A stretch of DNA of 64,000 nt from Calcarisporiella thermophila CBS 279.70 (taxonomy: Eukaryota > Calcarisporiellomycota): positions 77,728-141,727 of the forward strand of contig NW_027192218.1 in NCBI RefSeq assembly GCF_041956535.1, in the 5' to 3' direction. Positions 45,048 through 55,942 of this stretch are shown here, in pieces (position 1 is the stretch's first letter; each line of letters opens with the position of its first letter). A program made the translations under genes and the position numbers. The notes under the pieces are model-generated. The model searched no databases. It was not told the DNA's origin and was given only the letters and a program-made list of their open reading frames with translations.

Positions 45048-46281
45048 TTAATGTTCTACAAGGTCTGAGGAATTCGAGGTAGACGCATTGTCCTCCTCTG
45101 AGTATCCATTATATTCGTCGCTAGAGATACTTGCTCGCCTAGCTACGTCCGGCCATAAACACACCCCCATTTCTGCAGCAATGGTGGATGCCTCGATATC
45201 CTCGTCTTTAAGCCGCCCGTGGTATTCCTCTCGTATCTCTTGGATGGCGGGGTGTTGTCTAAGGATGTATTCTCTTAAGTCACCATTCAAGTGCCTATCG
45301 CGAGAAGAAAAAGAATTCGCAGAGTCAGCCATCTTCTCTCCCCAGCTTGCTTTGGAGATGATATGTATTTTTAGTACGCACCTCAACACCACCACTATCC
45401 CATCACTACTAGCCGATAAGGCTGCCTCGACATCAACCTCACCATTCCTCGGAGACAAAAATACAAATCGTAAAACCGCAATGGAGTTCTCTGATTTGGC
45501 GGCCTCGATATTCGTGTTGACTTCTTCTTGGAAATCAGGGTGAACGTACGAGAGAAAGGAAGTCCCCACACACTCTTTTGGGTTAAGCCCAAAAAGAAAC
45601 TCGATAGTGCCCGTGGAAAAGAGAATAGTGTGTGAACGCGTAAATCGATTGAGGATCATGCAGCATCGCGGCTCCGGATGTAAGCTAGAGATTTCCCATT
45701 TGAATTTTTGGCTCATGATTTCGAGCATGTGGCTACGGCGTTCTCTTTGTTGCTAAAATGATGATGGAGGGAAGAACTGAATAAGTACTATTGCTAAGGA
45801 GGGGACGGGATTCAATTGGGATTGCTATTGAGCTGGATATTATACCTCCAGAAGTTCTGCATTAGGATCCAGTTCTTGGCTTCCACTCCCTAATAATATA
45901 ATCAGAGGTTTTTTGGGTTCAGCATGGGTCTCACGAGTTTGCACGTAGAGTTCTACATTGCATACCAAGGCTCTGCTTTACACTGTTACAGCTGACTATC
46001 ACGTCGTAGCATACTGTGAAAATCGCCTCAATTATTACATATTTACCACTCTTGGTCATGAATTTAGGGAACATGATCACGGCCACTTTGTCATTTCTCA
46101 CACCGGTTGAATGCATATTCCGTACAATCTCCTGCGTGTCCGGATGTACGTATAGATAAGGTGAAGTGCCAAGTATCTCTTCGGCTGTGTAGCCGAGAAC
46201 ATCAACGACACTCGGGGAGGCATAGAGAAAACAAGCGTCTGGGGATAGATCATGAAAGCTTATGAACTGGGGTCTTAGCAT
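45048..46281 (-). CDS. protein with two PAS domains
   Basis: Three or four exons. PAS-1 begins MLRPQFISFHDLSPDACFLY and continues SPSVVDVLGYTAEEILG and YLYVHPDTQEIVRNMH. After a linker (QELDPNAELLEQQRERRSHM) PAS-2 follows: CCMILNRFTRSHTILFSTG, IEFLFGLNPKECVGTSFLSY and VHPDFQEEVN. The end is acidic and Ser/Asn-rich (SSDEYNGYSEEDNASTSNSS). No LOV cysteine motif (NCRFLQ-type) and no DNA-binding or kinase domain is seen. Related two-PAS proteins occur in early-diverging fungi, from general knowledge. The linker exon joins through a donor at CTTG|GTATGC. The last intron would be a multiple of three without stops, so a retained form is possible. A small upstream exon may exist. Confidence 0.7.
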
Positions 46282-47606
46282 TGTGACAGGCACAGGCTGA
46301 CTAGCTTGACTGTTTATAGGATAGGCGGATAGAAGAGAATGACCCTGCGAGAGTCTCAAGTAGTGTAATTGGTAATAATTATGGTATATATATAGTATGT
46401 TGGGAAGAGGGAGCCGCGGGTGAAACTAGGGAGGCTTTTAGGAGAAACAGCTCGCAGCAGAGCATTACGCAGAGGATGTGGGACAGTGGTGCAAATTAAA
46501 AACGAGTACTCGGCCAAAGGGGGCCAGTTCAAAATGGCCCTTAAAAAAATCAATAAATCCTGGCAATTCGTTTAGAATCCCGGGCTCTCATAATTTTATA
46601 ATTGCATGCATACAGCTCGCTCCAAGGGAAGCATAGCTTGCAAGGTAAATCCACCGCGAACAGACCTGACGCCGTTCCCCTTTCCAATCATTCAGCTCAA
46701 ACTTCTGGTGTGATATTGTTGGGTAGATGTTGCCCTTTTCTTTCTCATACTCGATAAGGAGTCGGGGGCATTCTGGTGCCGAAATACTGCCGAAACGGTC
46801 CTGAACCTGACTTGAAAGCGGATTATCTAATATAGGACTATAGGCCGTTGTAATGGCATATAATGTCCTGTGTTTTATGCCCCTAGGCACTCCTGGATAT
46901 GGCAATATCACCTCTTCGCCGGAAAGTCTGGAAAAGCCTTTTGGGATACTCAACCTGGGGTGTCAAGGGTGATTGAAAAAACACCTCTTTCTCCCTACTC
47001 GCCAAGGCTTGCATTATATTATTTAGAAACACTAGCTTGGAGTTTCCTTCCAAAGCACTCGCTGGAGTTGTCGCATACTCCACTAGGCCCTTGCCCTGGA
47101 GGCCTGAGTAGTTTTTCCAGGCTAGAAACGAAAGGTGTCGAATGCTTTGAAAAAATTGCAATTTTTCAAATCCATGCTGGTTCTCTTTCCAATCGAGAAA
47201 CTTGTGCATATCTTCCCAAGCCAGCTTTTCATTACCTGTTTCTAACTGCTGGTCACCACATCGAACTCCAAAAGATTCGACGTAATGGATCAGAAGAACA
47301 GAGGCAAAACGCCTTTCTCATGCTTTGCATGCTTAGTTTTCTCCCGTTACAGAAATGACGCATTTTGGAAGGAGACTCCGGTTTGGTTTGCTCACTTCAG
47401 TTGCCGTGGAACCTCAAAAGGATTGGTTTGTCTCATTGTCAATTTTGTATATATTTTCTCGTCCCCCTCTGCACCCACTGAAAGTTTTCCATGATGAAAT
47501 GCAATACAATTCTCTTTTGGCACTAGACACGTGTATTGGGGAGCTAAAGCATAGGGAAACCTATCGAAAATTTTTTGGATGCAAATGGTGGGAATCGAAT
47601 TTGAAT
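46282..47606. other. region with two unresolved minus-strand frames
   Basis: Frames at 46883-47209 and 46588-46953 overlap in different registers and both read like protein (LVFLNNIMQALASREK; GVPRGIKHRTLYAITTAYSP, LIEYEKEKGNIYPTISHQKF). I could not join them with a normal intron, because the available donors and acceptors do not fit in phase. This suggests a decayed gene, a sequencing slip or an unusual intron. No family recognised. Confidence 0.35.
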
Positions 47607-47619
47607 GAAGATTCGAGAA
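47607..47619. promoter_or_regulatory. heat-shock element, three units
   Basis: GAAGATTCGAGAA is a perfect GAAnnTTCnnGAA array, the binding site of trimeric heat-shock factor. It lies 164 bp before the HSP20 start codon. Further GAA words precede it (47592-47606). Confidence 0.75.
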
Positions 47620-47674
47620 AGGCACGCGGATAGCCTAACCCGAAATGGAAAGAATTCATTTGCATAAAGATCCC

Positions 47675-47682
47675 GAAATTTC
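47675..47682. promoter_or_regulatory. second heat-shock element, two units
   Basis: GAAATTTC is an exact GAAnnTTC pair, with spaced TTC and GAA words downstream up to about 47699. It sits between the first element and the TATA box. Confidence 0.55.
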
Positions 47683-47705
47683 GAGCAACTTCTCATAAGA
47701 AAGAA

Positions 47706-47712
47706 TATATAA
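47706..47712 (+). promoter_or_regulatory. TATA box of HSP20
   Basis: TATATAA lies 71 bp before the HSP20 start codon and just after the heat-shock elements. The implied leader is short and A/C-rich, as in strongly induced genes. Confidence 0.7.
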
Positions 47713-47782
47713 GCAACCTCTCCCCTTCCTCACCACCCATCATCTCAAGAAGAATCTCACACAAAGCAATATCCTACCAACA

Positions 47783-48250
47783 ATGTCCGCTCTTATCCAC
47801 CATCCATTTGAATCTGACTTCCGCAACTTCGAGCGCGCCGTCAACCGCCTGATGGACGACTTCTGGCGGGACTCGGTGGCCACCTCGCAAGACACTGCTA
47901 ACAACACAGGGTCAAAGGCAATTCGCCGCTGGGCCCCTCGTATGGACGTGCATGAAACGGATAACGAAGTGATTGTGAGCATGGAGCTGCCTGGCGTGCC
48001 AAAAGATAAGGTGAACATCGATGTGCGCGAGCAGGTCCTGACGGTGAGCGGTGAACATTGCGAGGATAAGGCATACGAAAAAGCAAACAAGCACGTCACC
48101 GAACGCCGCTATGGCAGCTTCTCCCGCAGCATCGGGCTGCCTCCGAATCTGAAGTTGGACAAAGCCTCGGCTAAGTTTGAGAACGGGGTCCTAACCGTTA
48201 ATATCGAGAAGGGCGAGGTTCCTGGGACCCGCCGCATCACCATTTCGTAA
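47783..48250 (+). CDS. small heat-shock protein HSP20 (alpha-crystallin family)
   Basis: Intron-free, 155 residues, as usual for a heat-induced gene. The N-terminal arm is MSALIHHPFESDFRNFERAV. The alpha-crystallin domain runs from about WAPRMDVHETDNEVIVSMEL through GVPKDKVNIDVREQVLTVSG and ERRYGSFSRSIGLP to FENGVLTVNIEKGE. The C-terminus has the I-x-I motif in RRITIS that packs between dimers. Such proteins hold unfolded clients for Hsp70/Hsp104. Two heat-shock elements and a TATA box upstream indicate control by heat-shock factor. No signal or targeting peptide, so it is cytosolic. Confidence 0.95.
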   Translation: MSALIHHPFESDFRNFERAVNRLMDDFWRDSVATSQDTANNTGSKAIRRWAPRMDVHETDNEVIVSMELPGVPKDKVNIDVREQVLTVSGEHCEDKAYEKANKHVTERRYGSFSRSIGLPPNLKLDKASAKFENGVLTVNIEKGEVPGTRRITIS

Positions 48251-48737
48251 AAGCAACAGCGTCTGTACCATATTTTAACGGCGATGTCTCATGCACATAG
48301 TTTTTGTTCGCCTTGATACCTTGATATCATCTTGACCTGTAGGATTTTGATTGTAGCCTATCTTGCCGCTCATTTATTTTCAATAAATGATGTTATATAA
48401 ATCTTGGTCCGTGTGCAAATTGTTGGAACAAATACAATAATAATGTAAATAAAAAACAGCCGGGCATTCCCCTCCCCTTTTTTTACAAAGTAAAGGGTCA
48501 AACATCAGCGGCTATTGTGTAGGGATACCCTTACCTTTAGCTTCCCGGAATCAGGATTTTATTTTAAGTAGGACAAATTCAGAAGTCACATATTTGTCTG
48601 TTGCATTCCGTCCATACACTCTAAACCTAAACTAAGTTTTCGGGCAAGGAGCGCGCAGTTAATCATCATTCAATTCAAAACACGCTAAATTTTCATTCTC
48701 TTTTGTATATGAACAAAGTTATACGTTGGACTTGACT
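48251..48737. other. spacer
   Basis: HSP20 3' flank with AATAAATGA near 48380-48390, a plausible polyadenylation area, and the promoter of the RhoGEF gene. No gene. Confidence 0.5.
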
Positions 48738-51700
48738 ATGTCGAGTCAGCGTGTAAAGGTATGTATCCGCTTGGAATAAGGGTGACTATTGCGATGCTAA
48801 TTGAAAGACTTGATTGTTCATCCATAGTCGTACCTTCCCGCCATTGAAACTGGCCCCAACCTTCTTTCTGAGCTCTTTGGATATGATGATACCACTGAAA
48901 CGGTAATGTTATCTTGCCCTTTTTATACATCTTGTACTCATTCAATTGTGCTTTTATCACTTCAGACATCAACCAATGTCATTCCACCCGCATCGCTTCC
49001 TCCGTCTCAACCGCCCCCGCCGCCCCCACCACGTCCCTCTCAGCCACCTCACCCAGTCCCATTTTCTCAAATTCGACTCGATAAAGAATTACCCAAACTT
49101 CCACAAGGAATACCCAACGGAGAGCCTAATTCTAATCATGCTTCGTTGGCACTGATCAATCTTGGTTCCTCGGAGCCTCCTTCGAATCAGAACTCATTTC
49201 CCACCTCCCAAACCATCCAAAAGTCACCCGAGCAAAATGCGACTCTTGCGAGAAACGGGAATTCTGCAGATTTACCGTCTACCCTAAACACAGATCTGTT
49301 GCCATCAACAAGTCCATCTCCTAGTCATGATGTTTCAAGCCCAAAGAGTGCCTATTCCATACGTTCGAAAGACGCCCTTCCACCTCTTCCGGAACCATGT
49401 ATGCCGCTTGCGTCACACTCTACTACTGTTTCTACTGCTACCAATGAGCCAGATAGTCGGGTGGACTCTACAAAGACGTCTATTTCGATCTCGGCCATGG
49501 CAAAACAAGAAGATAGGCGGCTTGAGCGAAGTGATAGCCTACCAAATTCGAATATATTCTCCCATGAGAGTAAGGTGAAGCAGCAGCATATGAAGTCCTT
49601 CACCAGCCCCCAGCCGTCTTCGACTATCGATTCTGTGCAATTTAAAGACAAGGAGTCAGAGCCTTCAGAAGACCCAGAATTCGATGCGATACTTTCAGCG
49701 ATGGATGATGTAACCTCGATTCTTATTTATTTCTTTTTAATTACAAAAATTTGCTGAAATTTTAAATTCTATTCTTTCTAGATTCTAAAAAATATTCCCT
49801 CCGGGCCTCCTTCGCAGCCTCAAGCAGCTGCTTCTTCAACGGCCGTTAGCACAGCTATGCCGAAAGTCGAGGCCGAGTCTATACCATTGATTTCTTCGGA
49901 AAATGATAAATCTTCTGCTTCTACAGAGCTTGCAGGGGTTTCAAAGGACCTGCCACCAATCCTTGAGAAGGTATAAACCTCAAGAGATTCAAACCATATA
50001 ATTATTGGTCGGAACCTTAATGGGTGTCTGAATTTATGATTCTAGCATATCAAACCAAATGGAGCGACAGGTGCAAGTGGAGACGATCAAATAGTTTCAC
50101 TGCCCTCTTCAGTGTACGGGCCGGGGGGAACAGCGGCTGCTGTAGAAGTAAACCGTTCCTCATCAATGCGCTTGTTCTTATCCGAGCTGAAGCTCAGCAA
50201 GTTTTTAGAGGGTGAGAGACTATTCCTTAATGACTTGGAATTCCTCTCAGAGGTAGTTTGCTGGATGAACACTATGTTGGGTTGCATGGATTAAATACTA
50301 AATATAAAGGTATGCATATTAGGTATCCAACGTTTGTCTCTCAATGTCGGAAAAGATTCCGGCTGAGCTGATGCCGCTGCTTGATCAGGCTTTAATTCTC
50401 TGGAAGCTCAACAGGGAATTTTATCAGGTAGAGTTGGCCGCTTTATTTTGTTGTAAAAGCTCATTGTTGTTAACTATCGGGCTCGTATCCACAGCAATTG
50501 CTCAATATAAAGCTTAGCCCGAAATATCTGGAGATACTAGGCAGCATCATGGATAATTGGGTAAGTGAATCGTTAACAAGAATTTTTCGTGTTCAAAAAT
50601 TTGGTATTTACTTACCCTTAACAGGTAAATACAATGGAGGAGCCATACTCGATCTATTTTGAGAGACATGCAGAGGGCATACAGAGTCTTCCTGCGATTT
50701 TGAGAATCGATGAGCTTTCTGAGGCATTGAAGCCTTCTTTGGGAACACAGATTCAAGAGCTTGCATTCCGCGGCTTACTTGATCGACCCTTGGGACGAGT
50801 AAAGCATTACAAGGATTTCCATATGGTACGTGCTTTTTAGGATAAGCACTGCGATATACAAGATAGTTAACATCTGGATTTCTTTATTTCGATGTAGAAA
50901 CTAAGCGGTTTCCTAAAAGAGAGATCGAAGTCAACGAAGCCCAAAGGATTGGCACAAGGCGAAGAGGATCAGTCAGAACAAGTGACCCCTAGGCAGCCGC
51001 AGACTACGGAAATCGCAGAATTCACAAAATTGGAGGAAGACACCTCTCATCAAGCTCAGCCGTCTACAACGGAGCAAAGCCCAGTCTCTACTCCAGTACA
51101 CAATGCAACCTCGACCAGCCAGGGAAATGATGATGCCGGTTCGGCCAGGGATAAGGTTTCCCCATCGAGCATTATATCATCCACTACGTCTTCTACGATT
51201 GATACGAGGGGCTCTGTAAGAAGTTCAAAGAGTTCAACGACCAGCAGCTTCAGGAGTTCTGAATCAGGATCTTTTCTGACCTCGGCTATTGGCACAGAGG
51301 CGAGTCCCAACCTTCGTTTACACCAAAATTCCGCCAAAGATATGCATCAACCACTACTGGGCATTTCCGAGGATATTCCAGAAATAAACGGGGATTCGGA
51401 GAGCAGCAATTTGATTACACAGTTTGAGAATCAGATCAGTAGTGATGACGTGCGAGACCTGTTCACGATGAAGCCGAGAGTGCGTATAAATGGGTCACGA
51501 TGGGCAGTGTACTCATGACTAACCAAACGTCTGTTTTCTATAGGTGTGCAAACTTCAACTGAACCCACCTCAGTCAGCACCACGCTATTTTGTGAAACGA
51601 GAGGATATGTCCATTACAGTGTGGGGCCACCCTGTTCGAGCGTCTACCTCTGGCTCTGATGTTGGTGGAGAAGGGAAAGACAAGTTGGGAATAATGGCGG

Positions 51701-53048
51701 AGCCAGAGACGGCTCATGTTGTGTTGCTCAATAATCTCCTTATTTTTTGCCGACATGTGACGGCCGCGGAACAAAGTGAAACCGGAAAGAGGTATCGGCT
51801 GATGTATCCTCCTCTCGCGTTCCGCCATCTGAAGTTCTCACAGGGGGAGGATGGTGAGTTTCTCTATCGACATACCCGTTCGCTTTAGCTGCTGTCTCTG
51901 GTGCATTTTCTCTAACGAGTTATACCCCAACTTTAGAATGTGACATTTGCGTGACGGTGATGAATACAGTCCGCATTGTGATGCGGGCCAATTCCCACAC
52001 CTCTCGTGAAGCTTGGTTGCACGAGGCGGGGCAGCTTGGTCTTGTCTCTGACGCGAAGAACGGGCACTCTCCATTTTTACAGCGATCCGAGAGTCAGCGC
52101 TGGACCGACTTACAGCAGCTCAAAGAGCGTACTATTTCAATGGCATCCATATCCAGTATGGGTAGTGTTGTGGAGGTTCTTATACGGACCGGAGAATGCG
52201 ACGTATATCGAAGAAAGCAAGGCGTGTGGCAGGAGCAGATGCGTGGCTGCAGGGCCGAGATTCGAGCAACGACCACGGGGCGCACTCTGCTTGTGGTTCT
52301 CCCGCCTGCTCCACCACAGCAAGCCGCACCTGCCATGACCTTGTTGGCTGCTCCATCTCCACCCGAGGAGGAGCGCCCGATCCTTAGGATATGGATACTG
52401 AGCGGCACAAAGCTGGTGCGCTCACGAACTCCTGGAGAAGAAGCGGTGCTCCTTTTCTGGGAAGTGGGTGGACGTGGTGATGCACGGCTTCTTCGATTTG
52501 ATCGGGATGAAGTGGATCCCTCTATGGCAGAGAAAGAAGTCAGTGAATTATTGAAGGTTTTCGCCGGGGTGAAAGCTGAACTACCGCAGCTGCAAGGAGG
52601 GGAGACGGGAGGATTTGTTTCGCGCTCGACGAGCTTGTCAAGGGATGGAATCGAAGACGAGCCCAAAGAAGAGGGCAGGCCAGTTGTTCCAGTCCCGTCC
52701 ATTGCTATAGAAGATGAAGCACCTCTCCTCAAGAGTCGATGCAAGCTCTACATCCAAGGGCGGGACTCCATGTGGATTAGTCTTGGGCTAGGAGATCTAC
52801 ACATCTTCCCACCACCCTCCTCTATCCCTACTGCGGACGGCAATAGATTATGGGTTCAGATAACCAAGGATGGCGCCTTGACCACTCTTATCAACACCAT
52901 TATCTTGCCCGGCTGGGTGGAACGCTTAGGGCCGAAGCGCGTAAGCGTCATGGTGCAAAACGAGAATATGACATCAACCGTATTCATGATGCAGTTGAAG
53001 GACGATCGGACCGGCAACGAGGTGTTTACAAAGCTGAAAATGAATTGA
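48738..53048 (+). CDS. DH-PH RhoGEF with long disordered N-terminus
   Basis: About eleven exons; the first encodes only MSSQRVK. A long Pro/Ser-rich region follows (PPPPPPPRPSQPPHPVPF). The DH domain spans about 50160-50960: FLSELKLSKFLEGERLFLND, MSEKIPAELMPLLDQALILW, YLEILGSIMDNW, EEPYSIYFERHAEGI and the CR3-type DRPLGRVKHYKDFHMKLSGF. A Ser/Thr-rich spacer leads to a PH domain (about 51540-52030: PPQSAPRYFVKREDMSITVW, AHVVLLNNLLIFCRHVTA, ANSHTSREAWLHEAGQLG). The C-terminal 330 residues include VEVLIRTGECDVYRRKQGVW and are unlike domains I know. DH-PH proteins load GTP on Rho or Cdc42. The first two CR1 positions fit the family, though overall divergence is high. Which GTPase is served is unknown; Bud3-like roles are possible. 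Confidence 0.75.
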
Positions 53049-53785
53049 AGGAATAGGGGGATTTTATTCATTTATTTATTATTTAAAGAAAATTATATTG
53101 TGTATATTTTTGTTTTATTTAGACTTATATTTTTCTTTCATACCTCTTTCTCCCCTTCGCTCCTATTCTCTTTCTCTCCCCTCTCTTTCTTCGTATTGCT
53201 TATACATTGATCTTAGAGTGGACGAGCTGTTTCCTCACATGGGAAGGTTTTTGCAGTAGAGATTTGTTGGGAGTGAGAGGGCGAAAAATCTGCTTCAGAT
53301 TGGTTAAAAAATACACGCTGCTCTCACCTTTGAACCTTGAATTAGATGATAGATTGGAAAGGTTGATACCCCCTCCATCCTCTAATCCGCGACAATCGAA
53401 GAAGTCCTTATAAAGAGCAAACTCCCCATTAGAAAAAAAGTACTACCAAGTTCTAGAAGGAGGATCAACTCGAGTTTGGCCAAATCTAGGAGGATAAATA
53501 ATTCATGTCCCAATTGTTCAACTAAGAAATATAATAAAAGAAAAATGTCTACAATCTTTTGGTCTAGTTTACGCAGAAAAGGGCAATTAGAAAAAAAAAA
53601 GTGGGGAAAGAAAGAGAAAAAGAAAATAATGAACCATACTCAAAAAACACAGGATATGCAGTGTATAAGGCAAAATATTCAAGGAAAGGAGGAAAGTATT
53701 ATAAAATAGGGCTAGACATTTAAAAAATAGGAAATATTTATATATATAAAAAAAGGCTCTATTTTGCATGGTCAGCTAGGCTTGC
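53049..53785. other. convergent spacer
   Basis: T- and A-rich sequence between the RhoGEF and lyase genes. Short frames reflect low complexity. Nothing recognised. Confidence 0.5.
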
Positions 53786-55266
53786 CTAGAAGCAGTTCCA
53801 CAGCTGGCTATTGGTTAGAATGGACAATTCGCAGGTGAAGTCGCCCTTTGCCTGGAGGTTCTTCTCTTTGAGCTCGGCAGCTCGGACCGCCTCCAGCTTT
53901 TTCAGGGTATCCCAGATCTCAGCGTCCCCATAGACCAGGTATCCGACCTCAAGTACCTTGTAGAGATCGTCGACGGGAAAGCCCTTGATGTTGCGAACAG
54001 GCCAGCCGGCTCCGCCCGACACAGCATAAGGGAGCATGAATCGCATTGCCTGTCGAATGCTCTGGCCCTCGGGCCCGATGTGATTCCACACGTCCACCCC
54101 CACATGCTGCGCCTGTTGCGCCAGGAGGATCAATCCCTGCAGGTTGAAGATCGAGTAAAACCATGAGGTAGGGCGAGCAAGCTCTCCAGGCTGCTCCCCA
54201 TTCGCGCGGATTTCATTGTCGATGCGAAGCACCTTGGACTCCTCAGCGACCTTTTTTGCCTCGTCAAACCGTCCAAGAAAGCGCAGCAGAGCAATGTGCT
54301 GTACGTCATAGTAGGTACCATGGTTGTTATGGGAGGCGTATTCTAACTTGCCTTGGGGCGAATTGCGGAACCACTCGAGGTATTTTGTGAACCATTCAAT
54401 GAGGCCGTTATGGAGGTTCTGAGTATAGTGTGATGAGGTGCGAAGATACTGGACACCGTCAAACATGCTGAAGAAAGCAAGATTAAAACCATGAGCTTGT
54501 AAGCTTGAGCAAGCACAGACTTCCAATGAAACATTGACTGTTTGTTTTCGATCACTCACCGATATACCTGCATCATATCGAGCACACCGGTTCTTCGGCC
54601 GAGTTTCGTTCCCTTTCTAAAACTGGCATAGTTCAGATTGGGATTCATATAGGTCTCTTCTGCCAAGAACCATTCATTCAGTCGCTCGGTCGCTTTCTTT
54701 GCGTACTCCTCGTTCCTCGTCCAGAAATATGCCATGCCAAGGGTTTGTACTTCACGCATCATTTGGCGCAACAGTCGGAAATCCTTCACCTCCTCGACCT
54801 CGGGATTAATGTGGCCATCTCTTCCGATGTAGGGCAAACCTCCGGGCTTGGATTCGTCAGGCCAGAAGTATTTGGCCAAAGAGAGATAATCGTGACGATC
54901 TCCCGAAGGAGCCAGTTGTGGTTTTATAGTCACTGAGTATACTGAGGTGTTTCGCAGAGCTATGTCGGCTGAGTTGACGATCTGACTAACGGCCAGTTTG
55001 CGCTGGGTAAACATGCCCTGGAGGGTTGAGAGCTCAACACTGAGTTGAGGGGCGCTGGAGCGGCTTTCAGAAGCATCTAATTTGCATGGGGGGCAGGCAT
55101 AGGAGACGTCTTCCAGTGGTTGACGGAAGTCTTCGGTGGGTGGGTTGACTGGATACTCCTTTTCAAAGGGATTGAACGAAATGGAGCGATAGTTATGCCA
55201 TATGGTCAAGAAGATAATGAAAAAGAGTAAGATGAGGATTAAATCACGTATTCTTGATGGCCTCAT
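53786..55266 (-). CDS. membrane-anchored alginate-lyase-family enzyme (PL5-like)
   Basis: Two exons. The start chosen (MRPSRIRD) gives a type II anchor: basic residues then LILILLFFIIFLTIW, so the catalytic part would face the ER/Golgi lumen or cell wall. After a Pro/Cys stalk (YACPPCKLDA) comes an alginate_lyase domain: DRHDYLSLAKYFWPDESKP, GLPYIGRDGHINPEVEEVKD, REVQTLGMAYFWTRNEEYA, NPNLNYASFRKGTKLGRRTG, and, after the intron, LEYASHNNHGTYYDVQHIAL and NLQGLILLAQQAQHVGVDVW. The Asn-Asn-His of HNNHGTYYD matches the catalytic pair of PL5-fold lyases. Substrate is unknown. Mucoromycete walls contain polyglucuronic acid, so a glucuronan or mannuronan-like polymer is an inference. An in-frame extension upstream exists but is low complexity. 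Confidence 0.8.
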
Positions 55267-55660
55267 ATTAAGTAGTGGGATATTCCGGACGAGAGTGCGA
55301 GAATTGAGAGTCCAAGACGAAAAGGAGGACAAGAACGGTAAGCTGGAAAAAAAAAAATAACTGTAAACTGGCATGTATAAAAATATTACCGAATCGAATT
55401 CGACACAAGCTAAGGCGGATTGTGCGACGTCAAAAATAATTGACGATAAGATCGTATATTTTTTAAATACAAGAATAGAGAAAAATGTGAGAAAAATGTG
55501 ATCAAAGGGGGGAAGAAAAAGGGGGAGAGAAAATGAACATAACACACTCAACACAACATTTGGCCAGCAACAACAAACAAAAAATTATAACACAATGGTA
55601 AGGTAATAGTATTAATCATGGTGTAATATAGAAGGCATAAATAAACAATCCTCTTTATCG
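55267..55660. other. upstream region of the lyase gene
   Basis: Low-complexity T/A-rich sequence, with an in-frame 5' extension of the lyase reading that is hydrophobic and improbable as protein. Also the 3' flank of the next gene. Confidence 0.45.
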
Positions 55661-55942
55661 TCATTTCTTTTTATACAGGACGCTGATCATTCGCTTGATT
55701 CTGGTCGCCTTCCGCCTTTTCTCCTGCTGTTGGAGTAGATCGGAAAACACCGGAAAGGGATCTACGCCATGCCCCCCCGGACCCAACCGCACCCCGCTGC
55801 TCCCACCATTGGCCTTTGCCTCCATCGCATTGTCTAGAACCTTCTGAAGCTCTTCCTCCAGATCTTGCAATCGTGATGAGAGTGGGTCATTGTTATTGGG
55901 ATCCTCTCCCGTTGTTACGGGCTCAAGGCATTTCGAAGACAT
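55661..55942 (-). CDS. uncharacterised 93-residue coiled-coil protein
   Basis: Intron-free frame with ATG at 55940-55942. It begins MSSKCLEPVTTGEDPNNNDP, has a helical heptad region (SSRLQDLEEELQKVLDNAME), a Gly-rich turn (GPGGHGVDPFPVF), then LLQQQEKRRKATRIKRM and ends ISVLYKKK. The C-terminal third is very basic. No family recognised. Codon content is like real genes nearby and GC is above the flanks, which supports it. It could be a subunit of a small complex; no partner is evident. Confidence 0.5.
   Translation of the reverse strand: MSSKCLEPVTTGEDPNNNDPLSSRLQDLEEELQKVLDNAMEAKANGGSSGVRLGPGGHGVDPFPVFSDLLQQQEKRRKATRIKRMISVLYKKK

Noticed and set aside
53587-53769. Hydrophobic 60-codon minus frame
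   Set aside because: Arises from A/T homopolymers; no gene context.
55267-55554. 5' in-frame extension of the lyase gene
   Set aside because: Encodes Phe/Leu/Ser low complexity from T-rich DNA, and the ATG at 55264-55266 gives a standard type II anchor.
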